This document shows, in pieces, positions 9,201 to 17,010 of a stretch of DNA of 44,942 bases. The translations under genes and the position numbers were made by a program. Location: NCBI GenBank assembly GCA_012516125.1, contig JAAYXB010000084.1:1-44942 (forward strand), in the 5' to 3' direction. Numbering within the stretch: the first letter of the stretch is position 1; each line of letters starts with the position of its first letter. The stretch is from Bacillota bacterium. Its GTDB lineage: Bacteria > Bacillota > SHA-98 > UBA4971. A model generated the notes under the pieces. It saw only the letters and a list, made by a program, of their open reading frames with translations, was not told the origin of the DNA and did no database searches.

Positions 9201-9576
9201 CACACATGGTACAGCGGAGACGGCACAACATTGCGGACCCGCCGACGACCTCAGCCACGGCGCCACTCTTCGCTCTCTCTGGAAAGGAATCGAGGCACCG
9301 ATCCGACTGCCCAGGCCCCAGGGTGTGGTCGTGACATGCCTGCCGGGCGCGGTCGCGCTGGGCACATGGGCGAGTGCCGACCAGGCCGACACCGGAGACC
9401 TGGCCAACGCCAACCGGGACGCTCAACCTACGCACCCCGACCCATTCAACGTTGCGGTGGCCACCACCGGACGCGCCCTCTACGTCGGGGCGGACATCCT
9501 GTCCCGGGACATGCTCTCCGACCAGATGGTACGCTCCTTCGCAGAGAACGCCATACGGTGCCTGCTAGGGCTGTGA
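6232..9576 (+). CDS. Secreted alkaline phosphatase / EEP nuclease-like / GATase-like fusion
   Basis: The protein has 1114 residues. The ATG at 6232 follows a GGGGG site, with an alternative TTG at 6223. After a signal peptide come three domains. The first is alkaline phosphatase (about 55-385), with the metal motif IGDGMG, the nucleophile in TDSAAAATALATG (Ser about 106), EGGRIDHACHNND, TADHETGG and GHTDAEVPLFA. A 130-residue Ala/Pro/Thr/Glu/Gln-rich linker follows. The second is an endonuclease/exonuclease/phosphatase domain (about 530-785), with MTYNIHSG, LCEVDQ, GDLNASP, RIDYIL and SDHLP. The third (about 817-1114) resembles a class I glutamine-amidotransferase-like fold and contains a further low-complexity insert. 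Catalytic residues of the first two domains look complete. A role in extracellular hydrolysis of phosphomonoesters and diesters is inferred. A broken paralogue lies at 18480-18810. Confidence 0.87.
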   Translation: MRRLLLATLVAVVAVVIAAVLPPTLSCTCGAGTGAGVAETDPQGQATCRAAEREPARNVILFIGDGMGQGQVHAGKLAKGRPLAMESMPVRTTVATLSFGGNITDSAAAATALATGHKTVNGFLGVLPDGTPVRTILEAARNAGWLVGLVSTCPITDATPAAFAVHVESRHEKRTIAAALIEAKIDLVMGGGAADFLPTLFVKDEPPVELARKAGYTVLQDRKGFDEASSLPLLGLFSMTNVEWEKDRDPRREPSLAEMTDKAVRLLSSPGRRFLLVVEGGRIDHACHNNDAEALRGEMAAFDDAIARGLGFARERKDTLIVVTADHETGGLAVDADGKLKFGTDGHTDAEVPLFAEGPGQEMFAGQLDNTDVPKIIAAAAGLALEPETVAKAATGPTETAPQATVAATPAAEQPTVPEQATAPVYGAHQAAPGVGAAESPATPQESAAAQAQAQAPAQGLPDEPEQAGVETPRNADADAPTDSQEQDAKLADEAASSLAQQTTTETPTETPAAAEELAMKQHAIPAPMRLTVMTYNIHSGVGADLKLDLDRIADLIRDQGADIVGLCEVDQGTRRSGGVDQARYIAERLGYYYAYGPNFMYDGGAFGNAVLSRYPIVSSTNHPLPNIHFNEPRGLLEAQVDTGGGILNVFVTHLDVEYADSRLAQARAVIEISSKAAGPKIVMGDLNASPTGSPEIAVLLRHFNDTQQVYRVLVDSAELVKEGLFARDYLKGGYTYDAYDPARRIDYILTSFDIKVPAAAGTARVPRTLASDHLPYAATIELPWLARARGDAPGTLASRAAAAAAEAPAGEAEARHLVAIFTSEANRAWYDDMRWDYEDDTAALVEVVQALGQFLGFEWIIVSGDNLERLPAIAESRATVLVLSNARRMSPAQAQAVRDFLACGGRVLATGQTSLKTEDERPGGFHGFGLADVLGVAFAGWQGVAPLHGAIVPPTSYGRGAGSGDGGMPQAGAPDAAPCRASGAPRTCGTHGTAETAQHCGPADDLSHGATLRSLWKGIEAPIRLPRPQGVVVTCLPGAVALGTWASADQADTGDLANANRDAQPTHPDPFNVAVATTGRALYVGADILSRDMLSDQMVRSFAENAIRCLLGL

Positions 9577-9844
9577 TCCAGCCCGCCGTCCGGTGCCCGC
9601 CGCCTGCTGACTGCGGCCTACGGCTCGCCGGTCGCGTTTCCCGCTTGCGACCTGAACTTGTGGTCTGCACCGGCGCGCGGGCGTGCTGGCTTGTTGCGCC
9701 GGCTGCCCGCATTTGCCGCCCGCGCGCTACTGCCCGCGCGCTGCTGCCCGCGCACGCATGCCGCCCTTCCGTCCCTTTGTCTTTCGCCTCCCCCTTGCGC
9801 CCCTCCCCTCTGCCCTGCATCCCGCCGAAAGCCGCCCCCAGCCG

Positions 9845-10669
9845 TCACGCCGGAACATGGTCAGGATGCGGCCGCACCTGCGGGATGTATACGTCATCCC
9901 TGGTAGCACCAAGCGACTCAAGGAGGTCGAGGGCCCAATCGACAGCGCCGACCCTGTCCAGGGAGTGAGCGTCGCTTCCGATGGAGAACCTCGCTCCAAG
10001 GTCGAGCCCGAGCTTGACCGCGTCCGGCGGCGGCGTCCGGGTGGCGCAGTGCAGCTCGACGGCCTTGCCGGTGTCCCGGACCCGGCGGAACACCTCCTCG
10101 TACCACGAGCGGTCGAAGAACCTTGCCGCGATCTCGCGCTCGATGGCGCGCCTCTCTTCGAACGTGGACCCCGGCAAGAGGAGAGGGTCCATGGGCAGGT
10201 AGCCCGCGATATGCCCGAGCACGTGCACCTGGGGGTCGGCTGCCACGCGCAGCACATCCTCCTTGTATGCCTGCCAGAACTCGGGGTTGTACAGGTCGCC
10301 CGGACGCGCCGCGATCGGCCTCACCAGGTAGTGGACGCTGCCTATCACGAGGTCGAGATCCGCCGCGCCCAGGCGCGGCGCGGGGAGCGGCCCGCGCTCG
10401 ACACCGACAAGCACGCGCACGCCGCACTCGCTCCCCAGCCTGTGCACGGAATCGCGCAAGCTCAGGACAGTCTGCAAGCGGGCGGGGTCCCGAACCACAT
10501 CTGCGGCGCCGAGCCGCGGGTCCAAAGGATCGTAATGGTCCGTGATTGCCGCCACCTCGACGCCCCTCTCCCGGGCCCGCTGCACGATCTCGTCGTGCGT
10601 GCCGTGGCCGTCCGATACCTGCGAATGAGTGTGAAGATCGATGCGGGGAATTCGCGCCTGCGCGCTCAT
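9845..10669 (-). CDS. PHP-domain metal-dependent hydrolase
   Basis: The protein has 274 residues. The ATG at 10669 follows GGAGGT eight bases upstream; a longer frame to 10744 lacks such a site. PHP-family metal motifs are visible: DLHTHSQVSD near the start, ITDHYDP, a Glu in GVERG, HVLGHIAG and GSDAHS near the end. It resembles the histidinol-phosphatase-like and 3',5'-nucleoside bisphosphate phosphatase-like members of the PHP superfamily, so a phosphoester substrate is likely but not identified. It is cytoplasmic (no signal peptide), convergent with the phosphatase fusion, and stands alone on its strand. The 268 bp between it and 9576 are C/G-rich with no gene seen. Confidence 0.82.
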   Translation of the reverse strand: MSAQARIPRIDLHTHSQVSDGHGTHDEIVQRARERGVEVAAITDHYDPLDPRLGAADVVRDPARLQTVLSLRDSVHRLGSECGVRVLVGVERGPLPAPRLGAADLDLVIGSVHYLVRPIAARPGDLYNPEFWQAYKEDVLRVAADPQVHVLGHIAGYLPMDPLLLPGSTFEERRAIEREIAARFFDRSWYEEVFRRVRDTGKAVELHCATRTPPPDAVKLGLDLGARFSIGSDAHSLDRVGAVDWALDLLESLGATRDDVYIPQVRPHPDHVPA

Positions 10670-11090
10670 GGCATACACCTCCGTTGGGGCACCGTCTCCG
10701 AGTTCCGCGCCGGCGACCCGATAGCCTCTGGGAAAGCCAGGCAAACCGGTGAACCCCTGCTTACGAGAGTTCTACCTTGACTGGCGGTCACCTGCATCGC
10801 AGCGCCGCTGAAGCACAGGCGCCACCCGCGGCGCCTGTGGCTTCGTTCCAGATGCCCGTTGATATGCGCGCCCCCAGCCCCGCTGCTTGTCGCGCGGGTG
10901 CCGGCGGGCGCTCGGAAGGCGTCACCGACCCTTTCGTTTGGTCGGCAGGTATCTGTCCGCCCGGAGAGAAGTACCCGACCGGACGGACTGGCGGACAGAC
11001 AGACTGATGGAGGTTGAGAGTGTAGTCGTGTCATGCTTGTCGTGTCATACTTAATGGTGAAAACAGCGGCCGCTGGGAAGGCGGTGGGTT
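10670..11090. other. Intergenic region between the PHP gene and the 71-aa gene
   Basis: No credible gene was seen. The region holds a perfect 10-bp hairpin, CACAGGCGCC / GGCGCCTGTG (10814-10823 / 10830-10839), without a U-run on either side, so it is not a standard intrinsic terminator. Near its right end are the tandem repeats described separately. Confidence 0.5.
11025..11052 (+). repeat. Two tandem 14-bp repeats before the 71-aa gene
   Basis: GTCGTGTCATGCTT is directly followed by GTCGTGTCATACTT, about 40 bp before the ATG at 11091. The position fits an operator for the small downstream gene pair, but no binding data exist. Confidence 0.45.
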
Positions 11091-11306
11091 ATGCACACCA
11101 AGCCACGTCCAAATCATGGCCTATATATAAGTGTGTTGCGGGGAATGTCGCCCGAACAGAGGTTGCGGAAGGTCTTTGAGTTGTCGGAGTTTACGAAGAG
11201 TCTCTTCCTCCATGGGTTACGAAGACGGTATCCGCACCTGTCAGATGAGGAGATAAGAAGCATATACCTGCAGCGTGTTGCGAAATGCCACAACAGGAAC
11301 TATTGA
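11091..11306 (+). CDS. Small conserved protein paired with a nucleotidyltransferase
   Basis: The protein has 71 residues and starts at an ATG with AAGGCGG about seven bases upstream. The core SPEQRLRKVFELSEFTKSLF and the ending AKCHNRNY are what I recall for small proteins encoded just ahead of AbiEii-like nucleotidyltransferases. Here, as in such pairs, the downstream frame overlaps the end of this gene (ATG at 11285). The partner is broken, so the gene is an orphan. An antitoxin-like role is guilt by association only. The charged, helical composition suggests a cytoplasmic protein without membrane segments. Confidence 0.7.
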   Translation: MHTKPRPNHGLYISVLRGMSPEQRLRKVFELSEFTKSLFLHGLRRRYPHLSDEEIRSIYLQRVAKCHNRNY

Positions 11307-11463
11307 GAAGGGTCATCCAGGCTCTCGAGGCCGCCAACACAGACTACATGGTAACGGGCTCATGTCATCCCCCAGAGTTCTATCTCGACAGGGAAAGCAT
11401 TCTGGAGGCGATTGCCACCAAGAGCATGTTCAACCTGATTGATGTGCATGAAGGAGATAAGGT
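11285..11463 (+). pseudogene. Nucleotidyltransferase remnant with internal deletion
   Basis: The frame begins like an intact small nucleotidyltransferase (LLRRVIQALEAANTDYMVTGS). It then jumps directly to PPEFYLDRESILEAI and SMFNLIDVHEGDKV, which in the family lie well downstream of the catalytic segment. The Asp-x-Asp region expected after the first block is therefore missing. Near 11463 the sequence runs into an ArsR fragment on the opposite strand. It is non-functional as an enzyme. Confidence 0.65.
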
Positions 11464-11545
11464 CGTGCATGATCTTCAACCTGTACGGGTGCGCCATCAT
11501 CTTGAGCTGGCCGATGTCACGAATGGTGTAGGAACCGTCATCCAC
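11460..11545 (-). pseudogene. ArsR-type regulator N-terminal stub
   Basis: A GTG at 11545 with GGGGGGAG upstream opens a frame of the ArsR-type start: SYTIRDIGQLKMMAHPYRLK then IMHDL. The similarity ends at the junction with the nucleotidyltransferase remnant after about 29 residues, so the DNA-binding helix is absent. It lies about 21 bp downstream of the MFS remnant on the same strand, consistent with a former transporter-regulator pair. Confidence 0.55.
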
Positions 11546-11566
11546 CGCCGTTCACTCCCCCCAAGC

Positions 11567-12355
11567 TCAAGCCAAAGATTCTCCTTCGGCCTCGCCATCC
11601 ATGCCAGTTGCTCGGGCGCTGCCCGCGTTGAGCTCGCGGAACGCCGCGTGGCGCGTCGCAAGCGCCGCCACCATCAGCACAAACGCGCCGCACACCCCCA
11701 TGCAGTTCGCGGTCCCGAACGCGCGCGCCACGGCCCCGCCGAACCCGAGTCCCACGAGGCTCGACATGTTCAGCAGCGAGTTCGTGACGCTGAACACCCT
11801 CCCCCGCATCTCCACGTCCGTCCGCTCGACAAACACGGCCGATAGCGGCACCTGGATAGCCGAAGTCCCGAGGCCTACAAGCAGGGTCCACGGCGCGAGA
11901 AAGGCGAATCCCGGCCTCGCGATGAACGCCACGCTCCACAGGCCCACCAGGGCAAGTCCGCCCAGGATGGTTCGTCCCCGGCCCACCCTCGCTGCCCACT
12001 GGCCAACCAGCGCGGCCCCGGCAAGCATGCCAAGCCCCTCGATGCTGCGGAGGGCGCCGAACAATTCGGGCTTCATCTTTAGTATGTTCAGATAATAGTC
12101 CGGGCCGAGGACCGTCACAAACCCAAGGGCCGACACGGATATCGCGAACACCACCACGAGGTATCTCAGGACAGAGTTGCCCGCGAGGAACCCGACCCCC
12201 TGCCGAAAGCTCTTGAAGAACTCGGCGACGGTGAGGCGTTCGCCTGCCACGGGGATGGGCGGGCATCTCACGGTCAGCGTCAGTACGGCGGACACGAAGA
12301 ACGTCACCGCGTCCACGAGGAACGCCGACCTCACCCCGAAAAGCCCGGTTATGGC
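11567..12355 (-). pseudogene. MFS transporter remnant (C-terminal half)
   Basis: From about 12355 the minus strand encodes the C-terminal half of a 12-helix MFS exporter of the MFS_3 type. It begins in GLFGVRSAFLVDAVTFFVS, with a conserved segment RGRVFSVTNSLLNM and several hydrophobic helices, and ends at a stop at 11567. The N-terminal six helices are absent; the frame upstream is unrelated and hydrophilic. No start or ribosome site fits the truncated end. It is followed by the ArsR stub. Confidence 0.75.
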
Positions 12356-12430
12356 GCCACCTTGGGCGCGTGGCGGCACCGGCTGCCAACTGACACGCAA
12401 CCGACACGACGTTTTGAAACAACCGAAATC

Positions 12431-12462
12431 CCTGCCTGGTCTGGCAGGAATAATTATGCCAG
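12431..12462 (+). promoter_or_regulatory. Overlapping inverted repeats upstream of the BMP gene
   Basis: CTGGCA (12441-12446) and TGCCAG (12457-12462) form a 6-bp inverted repeat around an A/T-rich centre. It overlaps a second possible hairpin, CCTGCC / GGCAGG (12431-12436 / 12443-12448). The mutually exclusive pairing about 100 bp before the importer genes suggests an operator or a leader switch, but no family was recognised. Confidence 0.3.
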
Positions 12463-12564
12463 GGTCGAAGTACAAGGGCGGAACGCAACCCCGGCTGACC
12501 TCGGGCCGCCCCAGCGTAGGGCTGTCCCCGGGGCTTACCACTATTTAGACAGGAGGGATGGTGC

Positions 12565-13656
12565 TTGGTAAGGGTCCGCAGGTGGGTAGTGCTGGTCGGT
12601 ATGGCTGTCGTACTTTCGCTCGTCATGGTGGGTGCAGGCGGCTTATCGCTTGCGGCATCCAAATTCAAGGTTGGGTTCATCTACGTCGGCCCCATCGGCG
12701 ACGCGGGGTGGACGTACGCACACAACGAAGGCAGGAAGTACCTCGAGGCGCAACTCCCCAACGTCGAGACCGTGTACGTCGAGTCAGTGCCCGAGGGCGG
12801 CGACTGCGAGCGCGTGCTCACACAGCTTGCCGAAGCAGGTTGCAAGGTCATATTCGCCACCAGCTTCGGCTACATGGACTTCGTCCAGAACGTCGCGGCC
12901 CGGTACCCTGACGTCGTCTTCATGCACTGCTCGGGCTTCAAGACCGCCAAGAACGTCGGCACTTACTTCGGTAGGATGTATCAGCCGAGGTACCTCACTG
13001 GCCTCGTCGCCGGCAAGATGACCCGCAAGAACCTCATCGGCTACGTGGCGGCGCATCCCATCCCGGAGGTCGTGAGGGGCATCAACGCATTCACGCTTGG
13101 CGTCCGCGCGGTCAACCCCAACGCGAAGGTCAAGGTCGTCTGGACCAACACCTGGTATGACCCAGCAGCCGAGAAAGAGGCCGCAAAGAGCCTTCTCGAG
13201 GCAGGCTGCGACGTCATCGCGCAGCACCAGGACACCCCGGCACCGATGCAGGCCGCCGAGGAAAAGGGCTGCTACGGCGTGGGTTACAACACTGATATGC
13301 GCAAGTTCGCTCCAAAGGCCGTCCTTACCGCGCCCGTCTGGAACTGGGGTCCGTATTACGTGAAGACCGTCAAGGCGGTGATGGACGGGACGTGGAAGAC
13401 CGAAGAGTATTGGGGCGGGATGGAGGACGGCGTGGTTGACATCGGCCCGTATGGCCCGATGGTCCCCGAGGACGCAAAGAAGCTCGTCGCCCAGAAGAAG
13501 CAGGAGATAATCGCCGGCAAGCTCGTCGTATTCGCCGGGCCTCTCAAGGACAACAAGGGCGTGCTCAGGGTGCCCGCGGGCAAGGCCATGACCGACGCTG
13601 AGATGCTCAGCTTCGACTGGTTCGTCGAGGGTGTGGACGGGACCGTGCCCAAATAG
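12565..13656 (+). CDS. BMP-family substrate-binding protein (nucleoside-type importer)
   Basis: The protein has 363 residues. It starts at a TTG with AGGAGGG seven bases upstream. A signal peptide is followed by the BMP/PnrA-like fold: KVGFIYVGPIGDAGWTYAH near the N-terminus, EGGDCERVLTQLAEAGC, YQPRYLTGLVAGKMT and GYNTDMRKFAPK. Family members bind purine nucleosides or related bases outside the membrane and feed an ABC importer. No lipobox Cys is seen at the cleavage site, unlike many Gram-positive homologues, so how it is held at the cell surface is unclear. It heads a cassette with the ATPase at 14046 and permeases at 15608 and 17011, separated from the ATPase by a 389-bp gap with a terminator-like hairpin. 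Confidence 0.92.
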   Translation: MVRVRRWVVLVGMAVVLSLVMVGAGGLSLAASKFKVGFIYVGPIGDAGWTYAHNEGRKYLEAQLPNVETVYVESVPEGGDCERVLTQLAEAGCKVIFATSFGYMDFVQNVAARYPDVVFMHCSGFKTAKNVGTYFGRMYQPRYLTGLVAGKMTRKNLIGYVAAHPIPEVVRGINAFTLGVRAVNPNAKVKVVWTNTWYDPAAEKEAAKSLLEAGCDVIAQHQDTPAPMQAAEEKGCYGVGYNTDMRKFAPKAVLTAPVWNWGPYYVKTVKAVMDGTWKTEEYWGGMEDGVVDIGPYGPMVPEDAKKLVAQKKQEIIAGKLVVFAGPLKDNKGVLRVPAGKAMTDAEMLSFDWFVEGVDGTVPK

Positions 13657-14045
13657 GTAGCCGGGTTGTCGGGCCTTGCCCGTCCGAACGCGCGTGCCGC
13701 GGGCCTGGTAAGCATGGCTCCGGGCAGGGTGTGTTTCGGCGTGGTTTTTGAACGCGCACGTGCCGCGCCGCGGGCAGCGGGACGTTTGTTCCGGTCTTTA
13801 ACGGTGCGTCCCCATGGCCCGAGCGCGACGCGCGCCGGGGCACCGCGCAGAAAAGTGACGTCTTGCCGGATAACACAGGACTGGCAGCACCAAGTCCCCA
13901 TCACCCGGCAAAGATGCCCGTAGGGTCCCATTACAGTGCCCAGGACGAGAGCCGGCAGGCTTCCCTCATCACCTGCCGGCTCTTTCTGGCAAGGACTGGC
14001 AAGGGCGCATGACCGGAACATAACAGGAGCGGAGGATATAGGAGG
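13657..14045. other. Intergenic region between BMP and ATPase genes
   Basis: There is no gene in this 389-bp stretch. It contains an intrinsic terminator (listed separately) and a doubled GGAGG just before the ATPase start. The gap would allow the binding protein to be made in excess of the transporter core. Confidence 0.5.
13949..13987 (+). terminator. Intrinsic terminator or attenuator after the BMP gene
   Basis: The 11-bp stem GAGCCGGCAGG / CCTGCCGGCTC is followed by TTTCT. The U-run is short, so termination may be partial, which would fit lower expression of the ATPase and permeases. Confidence 0.6.
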
Positions 14046-15611
14046 ATGCTTTCTGGCGATGCCGCTTGCGTCGTGGAGATGCGCGACGTAACCAAGCGTT
14101 TCCCCGGCGTACTGGCGAACGACCGCATAACCTTCCGGGTCCACGCAGGCGAGGTTCACGCGCTGCTGGGCGAAAACGGCGCCGGCAAGAGCACGCTCAT
14201 GAATATCCTTGCAGGCCTCTACCGCCCGGACGCCGGGGAAATCCTGGTCAAGGGCAGACGGGTCCAACTCGGCTCGCCTCGGCACGCCATAGCGGCGGGC
14301 ATAGGCATGGTCCACCAGCATTTCCGGCTCGTCCAGACCTTCACCGTCGCGCAGAACATCACCCTCGGCATGCCGCAGCCGCGCTTCGTGCTCAACATGC
14401 GCGCCATCGAGGACGAGATAGCGCGGCTTTCAAGCACCTACGGATTGCGGGTGGATCCCCGGGCGAAGATATGGCAGCTTTCCGTGGGCGAGCAGCAGCG
14501 GGTCGAGATCGTGAAGATGCTCTATCGGGGCGCGAACATCCTCATCCTTGATGAACCCACGGCGGTTCTAACTCCGCAAGAAGCACGCGACCTGTTTGCC
14601 ACGCTGAACCGCATGAAGCAGGCCGGGCGGTCCATCATCTTCATCACTCACAAGCTGGACGAGGTTATGGAAGTGGCCGATAGGGTCACCGTGCTGCGGG
14701 ACGGCCGGGCCATCACGACGCTCGACAGGAAGGACGCTACCCCGAAGCTCCTCGCCAACCTCATGGTTGGGCGCGAGATCGGAGGTACGATGCCAGGCAA
14801 GAAGGAAGCGTGCAGCGAGTGCGTGCTGCGCATCTCCGGCGTGAGCGCCCTGGGCGACCGTGGGACTCTCGCCCTGCGCGGAGTGTCGCTTGAAGTTGCG
14901 GCCGGCGAGGTCCTGGGTATCGCCGGGGTGGCCGGGAACGGCCAGAGGGAGCTTGCCGAGGTCATCACGGGGCTACGCCGGGTGCAGGAAGGCTGCATAA
15001 TGCTTCGAGGCGCCGACATCACCAACAGGACGCCGCTTGAGGTCATCCGCTGCGGCGTCGGCCACATCCCCGAGGACAGGCTCGGGACCGGCATGGTGCC
15101 GAACCTCAGCGTCGTGGACAACGTCATACTGAAGTCGTATCGGTCGCGCCCGGTGGCAAAGGGGCCTTTCATCCACGCGAGGGCGGCGCGCGAGCGCGCC
15201 GCCGACCTGGTGCAGCGATTCCAGGTCAAGGCCGCGGGGCTCGACCGCCCCATCAGGCTGCTGTCCGGCGGCAACTCGCAGAAGCTGCTCCTCGCGCGCG
15301 AGATCTCCGCGAACCCCAGCCTTCTCGTGGCGGTCCACCCGACGCGCGGTCTTGACATTGGCGCCACCGAGGCCATTCACCGCATGCTCATAGAGCAGCG
15401 CAACCGGGGAGTCGCTATCCTCCTCATCTCCGAGGATCTCGAGGAGCTGGCCGCCCTCGCGGACCGCGTTGCCGTCCTTTTCGCCGGGCGGGTCATGGGC
15501 GTCCTCCGGCGTGACGAGTGGGACATCGAGCGCATTGGCCTCATGATGGCAGGCTCCGCGACCGCGGACACAACAGGGTGCAGCGCCGACAAGGGGGATC
15601 GGGTCTCGTGA
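14046..15611 (+). CDS. ABC importer ATPase with two nucleotide-binding domains
   Basis: The protein has 521 residues. It starts at an ATG immediately after GGAGG, with a second GGAGG about ten bases upstream. The N-terminal domain has a full Walker A (GENGAGKST), the signature region LSVGEQQRVEIVKM and Walker B ILILDEPTAVLT. The C-terminal domain has the reduced Walker A GVAGNGQRE usual for this class, the signature LSGGNSQKLLLARE and VAVHPTRGLDIG. This layout is that of the sugar/nucleoside type ATPase (RbsA/YufO class) used with BMP-type binding proteins. Its stop overlaps the start of the next gene (GTGA), implying coupled translation. Confidence 0.93.
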   Translation: MLSGDAACVVEMRDVTKRFPGVLANDRITFRVHAGEVHALLGENGAGKSTLMNILAGLYRPDAGEILVKGRRVQLGSPRHAIAAGIGMVHQHFRLVQTFTVAQNITLGMPQPRFVLNMRAIEDEIARLSSTYGLRVDPRAKIWQLSVGEQQRVEIVKMLYRGANILILDEPTAVLTPQEARDLFATLNRMKQAGRSIIFITHKLDEVMEVADRVTVLRDGRAITTLDRKDATPKLLANLMVGREIGGTMPGKKEACSECVLRISGVSALGDRGTLALRGVSLEVAAGEVLGIAGVAGNGQRELAEVITGLRRVQEGCIMLRGADITNRTPLEVIRCGVGHIPEDRLGTGMVPNLSVVDNVILKSYRSRPVAKGPFIHARAARERAADLVQRFQVKAAGLDRPIRLLSGGNSQKLLLAREISANPSLLVAVHPTRGLDIGATEAIHRMLIEQRNRGVAILLISEDLEELAALADRVAVLFAGRVMGVLRRDEWDIERIGLMMAGSATADTTGCSADKGDRVS

Positions 15612-16954
15612 CGGAGGATGCACGCAAAGTTACAACCGGAACAGCGGCGCCGACAGGCGCAACGCGAGCAGCCGAAGCAGAAGGACCAACCGGAGCAGCT
15701 GGAGCAGCTGGAGCAGTCGGCGGTATTGGAGAAGTTAGGGCAGCCGGTGGCACGGAAGAAGCCGGCGCAGCCGGCAGCACGGGAGAGGCCAGAGCGGCCG
15801 GGGGAGCAGGAGCAGGCGGAGCGGCGCCAGGAAGAGCCCTTGCGGGCTGGTCCATCAAGGTCGAAAAGCGCCCGGAGATTTCGCCGTTCTGGATGGCAAT
15901 GGCGCCGGTCATCTCTGTCGCGATGGCGCTCGTTTGCGGTGGCATATTCCTGCGGCTCACCGGCTACGACCCGTTCGAAGTCTATAGGCTAATGTTCAAG
16001 GGGGCGTTCGGCAGCCGTTATGGACTCGTTGAGACGGTTGTAAAAGCGACGCCTATTCTACTCGCCACCATCGGAGTGTCGGTGGCCTTCCGGATGCTCC
16101 TTTGGAACATCGGAGCCGAGGGACAGATTTATATGGGCGCGTTCGCCGCATCGTGGGTGGCGCTCTCCCACCCGGGCTGGCCGCCCTTTGTGTTGCTCAC
16201 GGCCATGTTCATCGCTGGCGCGGTCGCGGGCGCGCTGTGGGCGCTGTTGCCGGCGCTCCCCAGGGCGATATGGGGCGTGAACGAGATCATCACCACCCTG
16301 ATGCTGAACTACGTCGCCATCTATTGGGTGGATTACCTTGTCTATGGTCCCTGGAAGGACCCCAAGGGCTTCAACTTCCCTCTCACGCCGCAGTTCTCGA
16401 ACGCAGCGTGGCTGCCGTGCCTGGGAAACACCAGGATCCACCTGGGGCTGGTGTTCGGGCTGGTGGCGGCGGTCGCGGTGAGCGTAATGCTTTCGAGGAC
16501 CAGGTGGGGCTACGAGATCCGCGTCATCGGCGAGAACCCGGCGGCCGCGCGCTATGCGGGGATGAACATCCCGCGAAACGTCGTCCTCGTCATGCTCCTC
16601 TCCGGCGCCATCGCTGGGATCGCCGGGATGGGCGAGGTCGCGGGCATCACCCACCGCCTTCAGCACGGAATCTCGCCGGGCTATGGCTACACGGCCATAA
16701 TAGTGGCGTGGCTTGCGAAACTGAACCCGGCGGGCATCGTGGTCACGTCGTTCCTCTTCGGCGGGCTCCTGGTGGCCGGATACGCGGTGCAGATCTTCGG
16801 CATCCCGGCGGACATCGCCACGATGCTCCAGGGGTCCCTGCTCTTCTTCGTGCTTGGCGGGGAGGCCCTGGCACGCTACAGGGTAAAGCTTGTGCGCGCG
16901 GGAGGGCCAGCGGGGCGTGCAGCGTCGGTGACGCCGCGGCTGGGGACAGGCTAA
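15608..16954 (+). CDS. Nucleoside-type ABC permease with Ala/Gly-rich N-terminal extension
   Basis: The protein has 448 residues. The GTG at 15608 overlaps the ATPase stop. The first 75 or so residues are a low-complexity Ala/Gly/Glu tract, partly encoded by tandem 9-bp GAGCAGCTG units near 15690-15720. The usual permease body follows: membrane helices, GAEGQIYMGAFAA, NEIITTLMLNYVAIY, the EAA-like RVIGENPAAARYAGM and GYGYTAIIVAWLAKLNP. The family normally begins near the first helix, so the extension is unusual and probably cytoplasmic. This is the first membrane subunit of the importer; the partner at 17011 is the second. Confidence 0.9.
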   Translation: MTEDARKVTTGTAAPTGATRAAEAEGPTGAAGAAGAVGGIGEVRAAGGTEEAGAAGSTGEARAAGGAGAGGAAPGRALAGWSIKVEKRPEISPFWMAMAPVISVAMALVCGGIFLRLTGYDPFEVYRLMFKGAFGSRYGLVETVVKATPILLATIGVSVAFRMLLWNIGAEGQIYMGAFAASWVALSHPGWPPFVLLTAMFIAGAVAGALWALLPALPRAIWGVNEIITTLMLNYVAIYWVDYLVYGPWKDPKGFNFPLTPQFSNAAWLPCLGNTRIHLGLVFGLVAAVAVSVMLSRTRWGYEIRVIGENPAAARYAGMNIPRNVVLVMLLSGAIAGIAGMGEVAGITHRLQHGISPGYGYTAIIVAWLAKLNPAGIVVTSFLFGGLLVAGYAVQIFGIPADIATMLQGSLLFFVLGGEALARYRVKLVRAGGPAGRAASVTPRLGTG

Positions 16955-17010
16955 CGTGGGGCGTGGCCCGTCGCCAGGCCGCGCGAGGCAGAATCGGGAG
17001 GTATCGTCAG

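Noticed and set aside
12558-12911. ATG frame overlapping the start of the BMP gene
   Set aside because: The frame is Arg-rich and out of phase with the signal peptide; the TTG at 12565 fits the AGGAGGG spacing and the protein.
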